From NCBI RefSeq assembly GCF_001598055.1, contig NZ_CP014844.1, forward strand, positions 2,410,967 through 2,474,966: 64,000 nucleotides of DNA, given 5' to 3'. The first letter of the stretch is position 1. Every line of letters starts with the position of its first letter. Positions 49,165 to 59,087 of this stretch are shown piece by piece. The translations under genes and the position numbers were made by a program. The notes beneath the pieces were generated by a model. It saw only the letters and a program-made list of their open reading frames with translations. It had not been told where the DNA came from and ran no database searches. Origin of the DNA: Cupriavidus nantongensis (GTDB lineage: Bacteria > Pseudomonadota > Gammaproteobacteria > Burkholderiales > Burkholderiaceae).

Positions 49165-50238
49165 ATGACGACGATCCCCACGGAAGTGTCTCATCTGATT
49201 GAGACAGTCCTGCATGCAAGAAAAACGAAGACCTCTCTCAACATCGTTGGCGGCGGTACGAAATGCTTCTACGGTGAAGAGCCGTCGGGTGAACCGTGTG
49301 ATGTCCGGCGCCTCAGCGGAATTTGCAGCTATGAACCGTCTGAGCTGGTTGTCACCGCTCGTGCAGGCACACCGCTAGAAGAACTTGAGGCCGTGCTGGC
49401 CGAGCACAATCAGTACCTTGCCTTTGAGCCGCCACGCTTTGCTAAAGGAAGTACTGTCGGAGGAGCGGTCGCGGCAGGTCTGAGCGGGCCAGCACGCGTC
49501 GGGGTAGGGTCCATTCGGGACTTCGTTCTCGGCGCGACCATGATTAACGGCAAAGGCGAGCTTCTGACATTCGGCGGGCAAGTGATGAAGAACGTTGCCG
49601 GTTATGACGTTTCGCGTCTCCTGGCGGGCTCAATGGGAACACTCGGTGTTATCTGTGAGGTCTCGCTGAAGGTTCTGCCCATTCATTCATCGAGGATCAC
49701 CCTGTTCATTGAACGCGACGAAGCAGGGGCGTTGTCTCTCTTAAACGGGCTGACTCGGCAAGCATTGCCAGTCAATGCGAGTGCCTGGCACGACGGAAAG
49801 CTGTTCCTCCGACTGAGTGGTGCAGCCTCTGCTGTCACGGAAGCCAGAAAGCGTTTGGGCGGGACTGAGCTGGAACCAGACGAAGCGTTGTCCTGGTGGG
49901 ATGCCGTCCGCGACCACCGCCACGACTTCTTTTCACAGAGCGACGCGCCTCTCTGGCGTGTTTCCGTTCCGGCAGTCTCCCAACCCTTCTTGGCCGCGAA
50001 TCAGCTTATTGAATGGGGTGGTGCATTGAGATGGCTATACACCGACGATCCCATCGAGGACGTTCGGGAAATGGCGTCATCGCTTGGTGGTCACGCCACG
50101 CTGTTCAGGGATCCGCATCATAGGAGCGGCGTGTTCACGCCACCGAGCGATGCGCTCTTCGAGATTCATCGCAATCTCAAGCAAGCGTTTGATCCCGATG
50201 GCATCTTCAATGTTGGTCGACTCTACCCCGGCCTGTAA
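49165..50238 (+). CDS. glcE: GlcE-like FAD-binding subunit
   Basis: The 357-residue protein is the shorter FAD subunit of glycolate oxidase-type complexes (TSLNIVGGGTKCFYGEEPSG; FEPPRFAKGSTVGGAVAAGL; GGQVMKNVAGYDVSRLLAGS). The ATG at 49165 is one base after the GlcD stop (TAGAATG), indicating coupling; longer upstream readings overlap GlcD and are rejected. It ends FDPDGIFNVGRLYPGL, the normal family C-terminus. Confidence 0.9.
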   Translation: MTTIPTEVSHLIETVLHARKTKTSLNIVGGGTKCFYGEEPSGEPCDVRRLSGICSYEPSELVVTARAGTPLEELEAVLAEHNQYLAFEPPRFAKGSTVGGAVAAGLSGPARVGVGSIRDFVLGATMINGKGELLTFGGQVMKNVAGYDVSRLLAGSMGTLGVICEVSLKVLPIHSSRITLFIERDEAGALSLLNGLTRQALPVNASAWHDGKLFLRLSGAASAVTEARKRLGGTELEPDEALSWWDAVRDHRHDFFSQSDAPLWRVSVPAVSQPFLAANQLIEWGGALRWLYTDDPIEDVREMASSLGGHATLFRDPHHRSGVFTPPSDALFEIHRNLKQAFDPDGIFNVGRLYPGL

Positions 50239-50248
50239 GGGGCTCCAT

Positions 50249-51508
50249 ATGCAGACAAAACTAAGTCATGAGTTTGCCAACACTCCAGAAGGGGCGGAGG
50301 CCGAAGAGATTCTGCGCAAGTGCGTGCATTGCGGCTTTTGTACGGCAACGTGTCCGACTTACCTGCTTCTGGGCGATGAACGTAACGGACCCCGGGGACG
50401 CATCTACTTGATGAAGCAGTTGCTTGAGGGGGAAGAGGTCACAGCAAGCACCCAACAGAATCTAGACCGCTGCTTGACGTGCCGGAACTGTGAAAGCACC
50501 TGTCCCAGCGGTGTCGAGTACGGCAAGCTAGTTCACATTGGGCGGAAGCTAGTCGATGAGCGAATTCCTCGTCCGCCAAAAGACCGCGCGGTGCGTTGGC
50601 TGCTGCGTGAGGGGCTAACTTCGCCATTGTTCTTGCCGGCCATGAAGATTGGCCGAATGGTTCGGCCGCTACTTCCTTCCAAGCTCGCCAACAAGCTTAC
50701 GCCGAGCAGACCTGCGGGTCAGCGCCCAACGCGCCGCCACGCCAGGAAAGTGCTCATGCTCGAAGGTTGTGTGCAGCCGGCGATGATGCCGAACATCAAT
50801 TCTGCGACCGCGCGGGTACTCGATGCAGCCGACTTTCAGGTTGTAAGTGTTCCTCGAGCCGGTTGCTGTGGCGCGATCCGGCTGCACACCGGAGATCACA
50901 AGGGCGGCCTCGATGATATGCGCAGAAACATCGACGCCTGGTGGCCGGCGATTTCCAGCGGTGAAGTCGAGGCAATTGTCATGAACGCGTCCGGCTGCGG
51001 CGCGACCGTGAAGGACTACGCCGACTTGCTAAAGCATGACGCGGAGTACGCCGAGAAGGCAGCTCGGGTTAGCGAGTTGACCCGCGACCTGAGCGAATTG
51101 CTTCCTGAACTTCTGCCAAGACTGCGCGGCAAAGTCAAAGCGTGCGACAAGCCGGCCTTGGCGTTCCATCCGCCGTGCACGCTGCAACACGGCCAGAAGC
51201 TGCGGGGAGTGGTGGAGGAGCATCTGGGACAGTTGGGCTTTTCCGTTCATCGTGCCAGCGTGGAGAGTCACCTTTGTTGCGGCTCAGCCGGCACCTACTC
51301 CGTTCTGCAGCCCGAAATTTCACTCCAGCTCAGAGACCGCAAGATCGAGCATCTGAGCGAGAAGCAACCTGACTGCATCGTGTCCGCGAACATCGGTTGC
51401 ATCCAGCATTTGCAAAGTGGAACGCCCACGCCAGTAAAGCACTGGATCGAGGTACTGGATGATGCAATCGAGCCGGCAGTCCAACCAGAGGAACAAGTAT
51501 TTATCTAG
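50249..51508 (+). CDS. glcF: GlcF-like iron-sulfur subunit
   Basis: The 419-residue protein has two 4Fe-4S motifs near the N-terminus (CVHCGFCTATCPTY and CLTCRNCESTCPSG) and two C-terminal CCG-type domains (PRAGCCGAIRLHTGD; SHLCCGSAGTYSVLQPEIS). GlcF passes electrons from the flavin subunits to the membrane quinone pool. It starts ten bases after glcE; an overlapping longer frame inside glcE is not used. All cluster cysteines appear intact. Confidence 0.92.
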   Translation: MQTKLSHEFANTPEGAEAEEILRKCVHCGFCTATCPTYLLLGDERNGPRGRIYLMKQLLEGEEVTASTQQNLDRCLTCRNCESTCPSGVEYGKLVHIGRKLVDERIPRPPKDRAVRWLLREGLTSPLFLPAMKIGRMVRPLLPSKLANKLTPSRPAGQRPTRRHARKVLMLEGCVQPAMMPNINSATARVLDAADFQVVSVPRAGCCGAIRLHTGDHKGGLDDMRRNIDAWWPAISSGEVEAIVMNASGCGATVKDYADLLKHDAEYAEKAARVSELTRDLSELLPELLPRLRGKVKACDKPALAFHPPCTLQHGQKLRGVVEEHLGQLGFSVHRASVESHLCCGSAGTYSVLQPEISLQLRDRKIEHLSEKQPDCIVSANIGCIQHLQSGTPTPVKHWIEVLDDAIEPAVQPEEQVFI

Positions 51509-51635
51509 CGGCAGGGCAAGAAACGGCGTCGAAGTCGGCACGGGCTGCGAGAGCGGCCCATGCAGTAGTGTTTCGCCTCCTGCAAGTAACGCGGTCGGCG
51601 AAAAGTTAGTCACATCAAGATAAGAGGAGCATTTT

Positions 51636-52160
51636 GTGGCGATCTATCGAATTGGAGAGAAAGAACCGACAATTCATCCGAGCTCGTATGTATCCGAGCA
51701 TGCGGTAATCATCGGCGACGTGGAAATCGCCGAAGACGTGTCCATCTGGCCCGGCGCTGTGATCCGCGGCGACAATGAAAAGATCACGATTAGGCGAGGC
51801 GTGAACGTCCAGGAGGGGGCTGTGTTGCACACCGATCCTGGCTTTCCCGTCGAGGTAGGCGAGATGGTCTCCATTGGACACCAGGCGATGCTTCACGGTT
51901 GCAAGGTCGGAGCACGTAGTCTGGTCGGCATTCAGGCTGTGATCCTGAATGGATCCGAACTCGGACAACAATGCCTCGTGGGGGCCGGATCCTTGATCGG
52001 CGAGCGCAAGAACTTCCCGGCAGGAGGCTTGGTCATGGGCACACCTGCAAAGCAGGTACGTGAACTAACGGAGGAAGTCAAAGCTGCGATCGAGAAGAAC
52101 GCTGACGACTACATTAACAAGGCGAAGACGTACAAGAAGGACCTGGTCAAGCTGAGTTAG
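51636..52160 (+). CDS. Gamma-carbonic anhydrase family (left-handed beta-helix) protein
   Basis: The 174-residue hexapeptide-repeat protein (VIIGDVEIAEDVSIWPGAVI; LVGIQAVILNGSELGQQCLV) has the three-histidine metal set of gamma-carbonic anhydrases (AVLHTDPG; SIGHQAMLHGCKVG). PaaY-type members act as thioesterases that rescue CoA from dead-end intermediates in aromatic acid catabolism, a fitting role in this island, though carbonic anhydrase activity is equally possible. It starts at GTG 51636 with AGAGGAGC upstream. Confidence 0.9.
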   Translation: MAIYRIGEKEPTIHPSSYVSEHAVIIGDVEIAEDVSIWPGAVIRGDNEKITIRRGVNVQEGAVLHTDPGFPVEVGEMVSIGHQAMLHGCKVGARSLVGIQAVILNGSELGQQCLVGAGSLIGERKNFPAGGLVMGTPAKQVRELTEEVKAAIEKNADDYINKAKTYKKDLVKLS

Positions 52161-52466
52161 CAAGCTCCGCGCGTCGGCGGATCAAGCGTCGACGCCTTGA
52201 GACGAGAGCGCCAGCCAGCGCCTCGTCTCGTCATCCCTCTCCATCAAGATTGGTGCTCCGGCCATCGCGAACGAACGCGACAAGGCCCGGCCTTGAGTTG
52301 CTACCCGGCCACAGGCACAGAACCCCTTCACGCGCCGCCGCTGTCTGCGTGGTCGCTACCCTCACCAGTCGGACCATATCGACTCGGTGCCTCCAGGTAC
52401 TTCGCGCGATCATTCTTCACTGAATCGTTATATCATCTGCTCAGTGATTGCCCCCTTTTTGTAGAC

Positions 52467-52913
52467 ATGACAGAACCTACGGTTGAAATGCTTGCGGACG
52501 AACTTAGACCCCGCTTGATGCGGATCGTTGTAGCGCTGCGGCGGGAAATGAGAGCGGCCCACGTGCCCCCCGCGCAGAGCGCTGTTCTTAGTGCATTGCT
52601 CGTAAGAGGGCCGATGCGAGTTAGCGATCTGGCCAGGAATGAAGGCGTCAGATTGCCTACGATGACGCAGATTGTCGGGCGGATGGTCGACGCCGAGTTA
52701 ATCGCGCGCTCCGCACCCGTCGGCTCGTACAACAACATGATTCAGATTACTGATGAAGGCCGGGCTGTGGCCGGCAAATTGGCCGCACAGCGGACGGCGG
52801 CACTGGGCAAGCGCATGGAGGGATTGACGCCCGAGGAGTTGCAGACGGTGATCGCGATGTTCCCCATCATCGATAAGATGTTCAAAAGAGAACCGTGGCT
52901 GGACCACGAGTAA
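52467..52913 (+). CDS. MarR family transcriptional regulator (2)
   Basis: The 148-residue protein has the MarR core (GPMRVSDLARNEGVRLPTMT; QIVGRMVDAELIARSAPVGS). The ATG at 52467 is used; the long upstream extension in the same frame has no family resemblance. It lies among the GlcDEF/carbonic anhydrase genes and the aldehyde dehydrogenase-Bug-reductase-ferredoxin-P450 group. It is the best candidate for binding the TAGGTAG-type palindromes in front of both P450 genes and the transporter, which is inference. Confidence 0.88.
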   Translation: MTEPTVEMLADELRPRLMRIVVALRREMRAAHVPPAQSAVLSALLVRGPMRVSDLARNEGVRLPTMTQIVGRMVDAELIARSAPVGSYNNMIQITDEGRAVAGKLAAQRTAALGKRMEGLTPEELQTVIAMFPIIDKMFKREPWLDHE

Positions 52914-53074
52914 TACCAACGAAATCTTCCTGGAAGACGACACGATTCGAGAAGGCTTATCGCTAGCCGGCCGCGCTTGCGCTGCAACTGCGGAGCCATG
53001 CAGGGAGTTGTCAGAGTCGCCGAGAGCAACCGCATCGCCCAATATGGGGCGCACTGCCGCGACCTATACGCTAA

Positions 53075-53106
53075 TAAAAAAGGCGCCTAACACTCACTTA
53101 GGCGCC
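53075..53106 (-). terminator. Rho-independent terminator of the aldehyde dehydrogenase operon
   Basis: GGCGCCTAA (53082-53090) and TTAGGCGCC (53098-53106) form a perfect 9-bp stem with a 7-base loop. On the minus strand it is followed by TTTTTTATT. It stands about 65 bases beyond the aldehyde dehydrogenase stop codon and marks the 3' end of the minus-strand transcript. Confidence 0.9.
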
Positions 53107-53170
53107 AAAACCTGACTGGGAACGTAGCTTCGGGGGAAAGGGCGACGTATCGCCCTTTGCGGCCCCCGAT

Positions 53171-54598
53171 CTACACTTGAGTTACAAATTTCGTGACGAG
53201 ATAGCCGTCGAACGTCTCGGTCCCACCCTCACTCCCGATACCGCTATCTTTAATGCCTCCAAACGGTGTTTCGGCGAGAGCGCTTCCAAAGTGGTTGATG
53301 TTGACCATGCCGGCCTCAAGGCGGGTAGAGACAGCATGCGCTGTCTTCGCTGACTCGGTAAACACGTAAGACGACAGGCCGTAAGTCAGTTTGTTCGCCC
53401 GTGCCAGCACCTCATCCAGATCGTCGAACGCTACAACCGGGGCGACAGGGCCGAATGGCTCGCAAGTCATGAGCATGGAGTCGTCTGAAATGTCTATAAC
53501 GACGCTGGGCGCGAAGAAATGTCCTGTGTCGCTGCACCTGGTCCCTCCCACGACAACCTTTCCGCCGCGCGCTTTGGAGTCGGCAATCAACCCTTCCATT
53601 GCAGCAACACGGCGTTGGTTTGCGAGCGGTCCCATCTGTGTCGAGCTGTCTATACCGTTGCCGACCCGCACTGCGCCAATGACGTCCGTAAAACGCCTGA
53701 GGAACCTATCGTAAGCCCCGCGCTGGACGAAGAAGCGGGAGGGCGAGACGCATACCTGACCAGCGTTTCGCAGCTTGTAGTTTGCAAGCATCTCGGCGGC
53801 GGTATGGACATCCGCATCGTCGAAGACGATTGCAGGGGAGTGACCACCAAGCTCCATAGTGATTCGCTTCATATGGGATCCTGCTAGAGCTGCTAGTTGT
53901 TTGCCAACAGCAGTGGACCCCGTAAAGGAGATCTTCTGGACCAGCGGAGATGCAATGAGGTGTGCTGACACCTCCGCCGGGACGCCAAATACAATGTTTA
54001 AGCAACCAGGAGGAAGGCCCGCATCATGGAACAGTTGAGCGATCGCCAGCACGGCACTCGGTGTCTCTTCTGGTCCCTTCAGAATGATCGTACAGCCTGC
54101 GCCAAGCGCGGCAGAGATTTTCCGGATCGCCTGATTGAAGGGAAAATTCCAAGGGGTGAAGGCTGCGCAGACTCCGACCGGCTGACGTAGCACGAGCTGG
54201 CGGACGTTAGGGTTGCGGCTGGGGATCACGCGGCCGTAGATCCGCCGAGCCTCTTCTGCATGCCAGTCCGCATGCTCTGCACAAACCGTTACTTCGCCCA
54301 CGGCTTCGTGCAGAGGCTTCCCCTGGTCAATGGTCATGTTGCGGCCGATTTCCGGCGCCCTTTGACGGGCGAGCTCCGCAACTTTACGCAAGATTGCACT
54401 GCGTTCCAAAGGCGATGAGTCGCGCCACGTCAGGAAAGCTCGATGAGCCGCCTCGACGGCGGTGTCGAGGTCCTCGCGGGTGGCGAGCGGCAGTCGCCCA
54501 ACGACCTCCTCCGTCGCAGGATTGACTACGTCCTGGTGTCGCCGGCCTTCAATGCCGAGAAATTCGCCATTGATGTAAAGGGATAATTCTGGATACAC
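53171..54598 (-). CDS. NAD(P)-dependent aldehyde dehydrogenase (succinate-semialdehyde type)
   Basis: The 475-residue protein resembles the succinate-semialdehyde/GabD-like branch ([37 protein letters not shown]; catalytic Cys in [25 protein letters not shown]). It starts at GTG 54598 with GGAG eight bases upstream. It is the last gene of a minus-strand series running P450, ferredoxin, reductase, Bug, aldehyde dehydrogenase. It could oxidise the aldehyde formed from a P450- or GMC-generated alcohol. The substrate is not determined. Confidence 0.92.
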   Translation of the reverse strand: MYPELSLYINGEFLGIEGRRHQDVVNPATEEVVGRLPLATREDLDTAVEAAHRAFLTWRDSSPLERSAILRKVAELARQRAPEIGRNMTIDQGKPLHEAVGEVTVCAEHADWHAEEARRIYGRVIPSRNPNVRQLVLRQPVGVCAAFTPWNFPFNQAIRKISAALGAGCTIILKGPEETPSAVLAIAQLFHDAGLPPGCLNIVFGVPAEVSAHLIASPLVQKISFTGSTAVGKQLAALAGSHMKRITMELGGHSPAIVFDDADVHTAAEMLANYKLRNAGQVCVSPSRFFVQRGAYDRFLRRFTDVIGAVRVGNGIDSSTQMGPLANQRRVAAMEGLIADSKARGGKVVVGGTRCSDTGHFFAPSVVIDISDDSMLMTCEPFGPVAPVVAFDDLDEVLARANKLTYGLSSYVFTESAKTAHAVSTRLEAGMVNINHFGSALAETPFGGIKDSGIGSEGGTETFDGYLVTKFVTQV

Positions 54599-54660
54599 AG
54601 CGTGTACTCCAATGACTAAGAGGTTAGCTACGAAATTCTGTGCTTGTGACGGAGGTCGAT

Positions 54661-55629
54661 CTATTCGAGCTTAAAATCACCGACCTTAATTACTGCATCA
54701 ATGCTCTTCTTGCGCTGCTTAAGGTAGCCCTCGAAATCCTCCGGGGACTGCGTAATGACTTCCATTCCAGTGCCTTGCATCCGCGTGCGAAGCTCGCCGT
54801 TCTTCAAAATCGTAGCGACATCGCTCTGCATTTTTTTGATTGCGTTCTGGGGCATCTTGGCAGGCGCATACAGGGCGATGGTTCCCGTAAGCTGGACGTC
54901 AATCCCCGCTTCCTTGAATGTAGGGACGTTTGGCAGCATAGGCGAGCGTTCTGGCGTCGACACGGCAAGGGCCTTCACTTTTCCTGCCTTAACGAGTTGC
55001 GCGATCGGTGCCATATCGATCATGAGCATATCGATCTCACCTGAGACGATAGCTGGGACACTTTGCCCAGCACTCTTGTAGCCGACTGGGGTCATCTTTA
55101 TTCCGGTCTTTTGCGCGAATTCCTCCATACCGACACGCATGCCCAAGTTGGCCCATCCGTACGTGAACTTCCCGTTGGCCGCACGAGCTGCCTTAATGAG
55201 GTCAGCGAGGTTGTTGTATGGCGCGGAAGCCGGGGTCACCACAACGAGTGGGGTTGCGGCCAGCCCGCTCACAAGAGTGAGTTCCTTGGTGGGATCGACA
55301 GCAACAGTGGGGCGCAAGTATGCGTCGATGATCAACGTTGTCGGGGGCATGACCAGAAAGGTCGAACCGTCCGGTTCAGCTCGCGCGACAGCCTTGCTGG
55401 CGATCGCCCCGTTTGCGCCGGGCCGATTTTCGACGATTACAGGCCGATTCCAGATTTTCGCCAGCTCTTCGCCAACTGCGCGTGCAACTACGTCGGTGCC
55501 ACCGCCCGGTCCGTAGCCAACAAAGAGCCGGACCGGCAACCGGTCAGGTTGCTGGCCGTACAGGATGGAGGGCAGGGCCAGGGAGCAGAGTAGGACTGCT
55601 CTGCGGATAGCCGAAGCGGGTTTTGTCAT
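54661..55629 (-). CDS. Bug/TctC family solute-binding protein
   Basis: The 322-residue protein has a signal peptide ([20 protein letters not shown]) and Bug motifs ([60 protein letters not shown]). It is distinct from the other Bug proteins of the window, so it probably binds a different carboxylate. It stands between the reductase and aldehyde dehydrogenase genes on the same strand. GGAGACAA precedes the start. Confidence 0.92.
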   Translation of the reverse strand: MTKPASAIRRAVLLCSLALPSILYGQQPDRLPVRLFVGYGPGGGTDVVARAVGEELAKIWNRPVIVENRPGANGAIASKAVARAEPDGSTFLVMPPTTLIIDAYLRPTVAVDPTKELTLVSGLAATPLVVVTPASAPYNNLADLIKAARAANGKFTYGWANLGMRVGMEEFAQKTGIKMTPVGYKSAGQSVPAIVSGEIDMLMIDMAPIAQLVKAGKVKALAVSTPERSPMLPNVPTFKEAGIDVQLTGTIALYAPAKMPQNAIKKMQSDVATILKNGELRTRMQGTGMEVITQSPEDFEGYLKQRKKSIDAVIKVGDFKLE

Positions 55630-55660
55630 GTTGTCTCCTCATTTATTATGAAATACAGTC

Positions 55661-56860
55661 TCAACCTGCTACCGCAGCTGGAGCGTGGTTCTTCGTCCAC
55701 TCCTCCTTCAACGGCTTGATGTACTCACGCGCTTTTCTACTGGCGTTCCAACTAAGAACGCCCATCAAAACGTCTCCCTTGTAGTAGCGAAAGATGCAGG
55801 AGTCGTCTTTCAGTGGATCCCCTTCGACAACTTCAACGGTGTATTGCGGGCCGATGCGTCCGTAGCTTTGGATTTGGACCTGGTACTGATCCGACCAGAA
55901 AAACGGAAGCGGAGCGTATTCAACGCGAGAGCCGAGCATGTTCTTTGCCGCGGCCATCGCCTGTTCGCTTGCATTCGTCCGGTGTTCAATGCGCATGTGC
56001 TCGCCGTAGCCTTTGTGAAACCACTCTGCAGCATCGCCGGCGGCATACACGTTCGGGGCTGCTTCACAGTATTCATTGCAGACTACGCCGCTGCGGATGT
56101 TTAATCCGCTGCACCACTGCACGCTGGGAACTGCGCCGATAGCCACAACAATTACGTCGCAAGTGATCACAGCCCCAGTGTCCAAGCGGACTTCGGTAAT
56201 GGTGCGGTCACGCCATTTCACCTCCCTGAGTTCGCAGTCGTTGTGGAAAACCACGCCGTTGGCTTCATGGATTTTTTCGATCCGCTTCCCAACGATATCC
56301 CCGACTCTCGCCCCGAGAGGAACTTTCGACTTGTCGATGACGGTCACCTCACAGCCGCTGGTCTTTGCAATCGCCGCTAACTCTGTGCCGATGAAGCCCG
56401 CGCCGACTACTAGCACTCGCTTTCCGGCAGTCAGATGCTCCCGAATCGCCAGCGCGTCGTTTAAGTTGCGCAGGCTGTAGCAGTTCGCCGCCTGGTTGAG
56501 GTTGGGAATCACTCGAGCGTCCGCGCCCGTGGCGATCAGCAAGCGATCATATTGAAGTGTAGAGCCGTTGCTGAGTTGCAGCGAACTGGCGTTCGTATCG
56601 AGGGCGGTGGCCGATGTCCCGTCCAGGTAGTGCAGGTTCAGCGCCTTCATGCCGTCCTCGGACACAAAGTTGAGCGCCTCTACCGGACATTCTCCTGCCA
56701 TCAGCCTCTTTGAAAGAGGAGGGCGGTCATAAGGCATGCCGCCTTCCTTTCCGATCAGCGTGAGCCGCCCTCCCCAGCCCTGTGCGCGCAGCGCTCGTGC
56801 TGCCGTGATGCCGGCGGCCGAGGCGCCGACAACGACGATGTGCTCGGGGGAGTTCATCAT
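55661..56860 (-). CDS. FAD-dependent ferredoxin reductase for cytochrome P450
   Basis: The 399-residue protein is a rubredoxin/putidaredoxin-reductase-type flavoprotein with two dinucleotide-binding motifs (IVVVGASAAGITAARALRAQ for FAD; VLVVGAGFIGTELAAIAKTS for NAD(P)H), the GGMPYDRPPLSKRLMAGE segment and VYAAGDAAEWFH. It reduces the ferredoxin encoded just upstream, whose stop overlaps its start (ATGATGA). This is the only complete copy; two N-terminal scars occur at 27640-27779 and 37784-37948. It may serve both P450s. Confidence 0.92.
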   Translation of the reverse strand: MMNSPEHIVVVGASAAGITAARALRAQGWGGRLTLIGKEGGMPYDRPPLSKRLMAGECPVEALNFVSEDGMKALNLHYLDGTSATALDTNASSLQLSNGSTLQYDRLLIATGADARVIPNLNQAANCYSLRNLNDALAIREHLTAGKRVLVVGAGFIGTELAAIAKTSGCEVTVIDKSKVPLGARVGDIVGKRIEKIHEANGVVFHNDCELREVKWRDRTITEVRLDTGAVITCDVIVVAIGAVPSVQWCSGLNIRSGVVCNEYCEAAPNVYAAGDAAEWFHKGYGEHMRIEHRTNASEQAMAAAKNMLGSRVEYAPLPFFWSDQYQVQIQSYGRIGPQYTVEVVEGDPLKDDSCIFRYYKGDVLMGVLSWNASRKAREYIKPLKEEWTKNHAPAAVAG

Positions 56861-57054
56861 TGATCCTCGTGAATCTCGATGGCGAGCGCTGGGCAGATGC
56901 CAGCAGCCAAGCGTGCTGATTCGAATTGGTCAGCCGACGGCTCTGCGTTCAAGAGAATGACGATGCCATCCTCCTTTTGGTCGAACAGATCCGGCGCGTT
57001 GACGACACATTGACCAGAACCGCAGCACTTTTCGGGGTAGATCGTGATTTTCAT
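56857..57054 (-). CDS. [3Fe-4S]-type ferredoxin (intact copy)
   Basis: The 65-residue protein MKITIYPEKCCGSGQCVVNA ends GICPALAIEIHEDQ and keeps the cysteines expected for a P450-linked single-cluster ferredoxin. It carries electrons from the adjacent reductase to the P450. The start at 57054 is preferred over one four codons upstream because the other copy begins at the equivalent Met. Gene order P450-ferredoxin-reductase with overlaps argues for one transcript. Confidence 0.93.
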   Translation of the reverse strand: MKITIYPEKCCGSGQCVVNAPDLFDQKEDGIVILLNAEPSADQFESARLAAGICPALAIEIHEDQ

Positions 57055-57078
57055 GATGCGTATCATTTAAGTGGTGGA

Positions 57079-58368
57079 TTACCAGCGAACAGGGAGTTCC
57101 TTGACGCCATACATGAGTGAATCGCCCTTGAAATCAAGGTTTTCCACGGGAACAGCAAGCTCGAGGTTCGGAAACCGCTCCAGCAAGGCGGTGAACATGA
57201 TCTGCATTTCGAGCCGTGCGAGGGGTTGACCGATGCACTGATGCGGGCCGTATCCGAACGAGACCTGCGTCCTTGAATCTCGGCGAAGGTCGAACACATT
57301 CGGATCTTCAAATTTCGAGCTGTCGCGATTGGCCGAGACACTCAGCACTACAACGGGGTCGCCCGCCTGGATCATTTGTCCGTTCACGACAATGTCCTCG
57401 GTGGCGACACGACGCTTTCCTGAATGTGTGACATCCAGGTAGCGCAGAATTTCTTCCACCGCGTTTGGAACGAGGCTTGTGTCTTGTCGAAGCTCATTCC
57501 AGATATCCGGTCGTTGCAGGAGGAAAAGCACTCCCATTGCGGTCGTATTCGCCGTGGTCTCGTGGCCGGCGATCAGCAAGAGCCTTGCAAGGGAAACAAC
57601 GTCCGTTTCGGTGATATCGCCCTTTCGTACGTGATTGACGATGAGGCGGCTGAGGATATCTTCCCCGGGGTTCTCCGATCTCTTCGCCACCAGGTCCTTC
57701 AGGTACACCTCGCACAACTCATGATTTGCAGCGATGGCCTCCTCAAGCGTCGCACTACTCGACGTCAGGACCATCGCCAGTTCCTGAAAGAAGTCATGGT
57801 CTTCGTACGGAACGCCAAGCAATTCTGAGATCACCAATGCCGGCGTGGCCAACGTAAAGGCGCTAACCAGGTCGGAGGGTTGAGGCTTTGTTGCGAAGTT
57901 GTCCAGCAGCTTGTCTACGATCGCCTGAATCCGTGGGCGTAGGGCCTCGATTTTGCGGATCGAGAATTCACCTGTCAGCATGCGCCGATGCTCTGCATGC
58001 TTGGGAGCATCCATGGTGATGAAGGTCCTGTTACTACCCCGGGCAACTTTCATTGCAGCACTGACAGTGGGATAGCCGGGATTCGTAATGTCAGAACTAA
58101 AGCGAGGGTCAGACAGGACCGAGCGGACGTCGTCATAGCGCGTAATCAGCCAGGCGATCTTTCCGTCCCAGAGCCTAGCTTGCCCCAAGCCGCTTCCTTG
58201 CTGCATCTGGAAGTACACCGGCGGCGGCGACAAAGGATCGACCCGTTCGGGCGGAAAGTCGGGGATCCCGCTGTCCCCGCCAGCGTGCATCGGACACGTG
58301 GACTGCGCAGGTGAGGCCGCGTGAAACGGGCAGCCAGTCGACTGCGTGGGGGTTTGGGGGGCGGTCAT
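57079..58368 (-). CDS. Cytochrome P450 (copy 2, complete operon)
   Basis: The 429-residue class I P450 has the I-helix LLIAGHETTANTTAMG, the heme loop FGYGPHQCIGQPLARLE with ligand Cys378, and a cysteine-containing N-terminus (CPFHAASPAQSTCPMHAGG) followed by SGIPDFPPERVDPLSPPPVY. It is a clear paralogue of the P450 at 38168-39484. The start at 58368 follows GGAGA and its N-terminus matches copy 1; a longer frame upstream is rejected because it would cover the palindromic operator. The substrate cannot be read from sequence. Confidence 0.93.
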   Translation of the reverse strand: MTAPQTPTQSTGCPFHAASPAQSTCPMHAGGDSGIPDFPPERVDPLSPPPVYFQMQQGSGLGQARLWDGKIAWLITRYDDVRSVLSDPRFSSDITNPGYPTVSAAMKVARGSNRTFITMDAPKHAEHRRMLTGEFSIRKIEALRPRIQAIVDKLLDNFATKPQPSDLVSAFTLATPALVISELLGVPYEDHDFFQELAMVLTSSSATLEEAIAANHELCEVYLKDLVAKRSENPGEDILSRLIVNHVRKGDITETDVVSLARLLLIAGHETTANTTAMGVLFLLQRPDIWNELRQDTSLVPNAVEEILRYLDVTHSGKRRVATEDIVVNGQMIQAGDPVVVLSVSANRDSSKFEDPNVFDLRRDSRTQVSFGYGPHQCIGQPLARLEMQIMFTALLERFPNLELAVPVENLDFKGDSLMYGVKELPVRW

Positions 58369-58403
58369 GAATATGTCTCCGATGGGAAATTGTGAGTACA
58401 TAT

Positions 58404-58418
58404 TAGGTAGCCTACCTA
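58404..58418. promoter_or_regulatory. TAGGTAG-C-CTACCTA palindrome before P450 copy 2
   Basis: This perfect inverted repeat lies 36 bases upstream of the P450 start, the same sequence and nearly the same spacing as at P450 copy 1. GGTTTACCC follows at 58432-58440. It is likely the repressor site of the complete P450-ferredoxin-reductase operon. Confidence 0.75.
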
Positions 58419-58970
58419 CTATATGCAAAAGGGGTTTACCCTAATCGGTGCAGAGGATTGACCTCGCGTCACAAATCTCGAGCGGGACCAGGGGTGGGAG
58501 AGGAGGGCGTGGCTAGACTGGGGGAGCCCAGTTGGCCTGAAGGCGGGCGACCGCCGATTTCAGTGGTCAAGATATGCCGCCGGTGACCCACTGGGTATGC
58601 GCGAGGACTGTTTGCCTTCTGGTTGTTATAGCTCGTCCCAGGGTAGATATGCGGTCCGGCCGGGCTGGCTGACGACAGAGGTCGGTACCGAGTGAGGCGC
58701 GGCCGGAGGCCCGCTTGGGACCTGCTGGAGGCCACCTTTGACGCCGGGACCTTCCGTAAGGTCGGGATCGCAGGGCTTCGGTTCTTACCTATGCATAGGC
58801 GTGAAAAAACACCCGCATGGACGTGGGGTTAGAAGTGCGCGATCGCCACCACTCGCTGACCAAGGGGGCAGCCTCACGACGCGTTGTTAAAGAGGCGCGG
58901 GGGGACAGTGAAGCCGGTGCAAGAAGGCAAGCGAGAAAGCCGAAGCGACCTCGCTTTGGCAGCCTACAAA

Positions 58971-59087
58971 TCAAATAAATAGGCTCCAGCTCTCCCCTAA
59001 CTCGGCACTGAGGTACTCGAACATCGACATGAATCGAAAGCGCTCCCATTGATTGAACGCCTCGCGTACCGCTGCCATCAGTGACAT
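58971..59087 (-). CDS. Candidate 38-residue small protein
   Basis: An ATG at 59087 with an excellent ribosome site (GGAGG five bases upstream) opens a 39-codon frame. It reads MSLMAAVREAFNQWERFRFM then SMFEYLSAELGESWSLFI and a TGA. The product is amphipathic and acid-rich with several aromatic residues. I do not recognise it. It lies alone in an otherwise gene-free 970-base interval between the P450 operon and the MHS transporter. It could be a small regulatory protein, or the 5' end of a lost gene. Confidence 0.45.
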   Translation of the reverse strand: MSLMAAVREAFNQWERFRFMSMFEYLSAELGESWSLFI

